From: Alphaproteobacteria bacterium
Lineage (GTDB): Bacteria > Pseudomonadota > Alphaproteobacteria > UBA1280 > UBA12223
Assembly (NCBI GenBank): GCA_003450915.1
Contig: DMEM01000106.1
Span: 1 to 5,369, forward strand
Direction of reading: 5' to 3'
DNA: 5,369 bases
The notes under the pieces were generated by a model, which was not told the DNA's origin, ran no database searches, and saw only the letters and a list, made by a program, of their open reading frames with translations. Each line of letters opens with the position of its first letter. Positions within the stretch are counted from its first letter, which is position 1. A program made the translations under genes and the position numbers. Below are positions 5,369 to 5,369 of this stretch, in pieces.

Positions 5369-5369
5369 T

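Noticed and set aside
1..5369. A defence system, prophage or other mobile module
   Set aside because: The genes are housekeeping (pnp, folA) or small unknowns, with no integrase, transposase, terminal repeats or CRISPR-like spacing. The only tandem repeats are inside the S1 gene and are coding.

Overview
The window looks like chromosomal core DNA from a low-GC bacterium. The polynucleotide phosphorylase N-terminus (MFTVYKKEL..., FGGKPLTIETG, ARQADGS) resembles alphaproteobacterial PNPases, so a low-GC alphaproteobacterium is the best guess. That placement rests on recalled family resemblance, not on a search. Coding third positions and intergenic spacers are strongly A/T biased. No insertion sequence, CRISPR array, tRNA or rRNA was seen.

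Layout from left to right: the last 34 codons of an unidentified plus-strand gene (2-106); a strong bidirectional terminator (125-164); then minus-strand genes only. These are folA (dihydrofolate reductase, 179-664), a stand-alone S1-domain protein with a long Arg/Asp repeat tail (893-1714), a small soluble protein with an SCQGHP motif (1895-2374), pnp (2498-4726) and a small membrane-anchored protein (4827-5258). Near the right edge the base composition changes and a truncated gene end is possible, but the frame cannot be decided. The minus-strand genes are not tightly packed: spacers are 100-230 bp. Convincing intrinsic terminators follow pnp and the S1 gene, and good sigma-70-like promoters precede the 1895-2374 gene and the S1 gene, so most of these genes probably form their own transcription units.

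The most interesting point is the relation between pnp and the S1 gene about 0.8 kb downstream. The S1 protein matches the PNPase C-terminus over S1 domain plus linker (about 50% identity over 90 ungapped residues, hand-counted). Both proteins then run into an Arg/Asp/Gly-rich tail, and in the S1 protein the tail has grown through 165-bp (55-residue) tandem repeats. Both genes use non-ATG starts (GTG and TTG), both have purine-rich AAGGAA ribosome sites, and both have CGGAAA near the predicted 5' end of the mRNA. A plausible reading is that the 3' end of pnp was duplicated and became a separate RNA-binding protein acting in RNA decay or translation. No experimental function can be read from the sequence.
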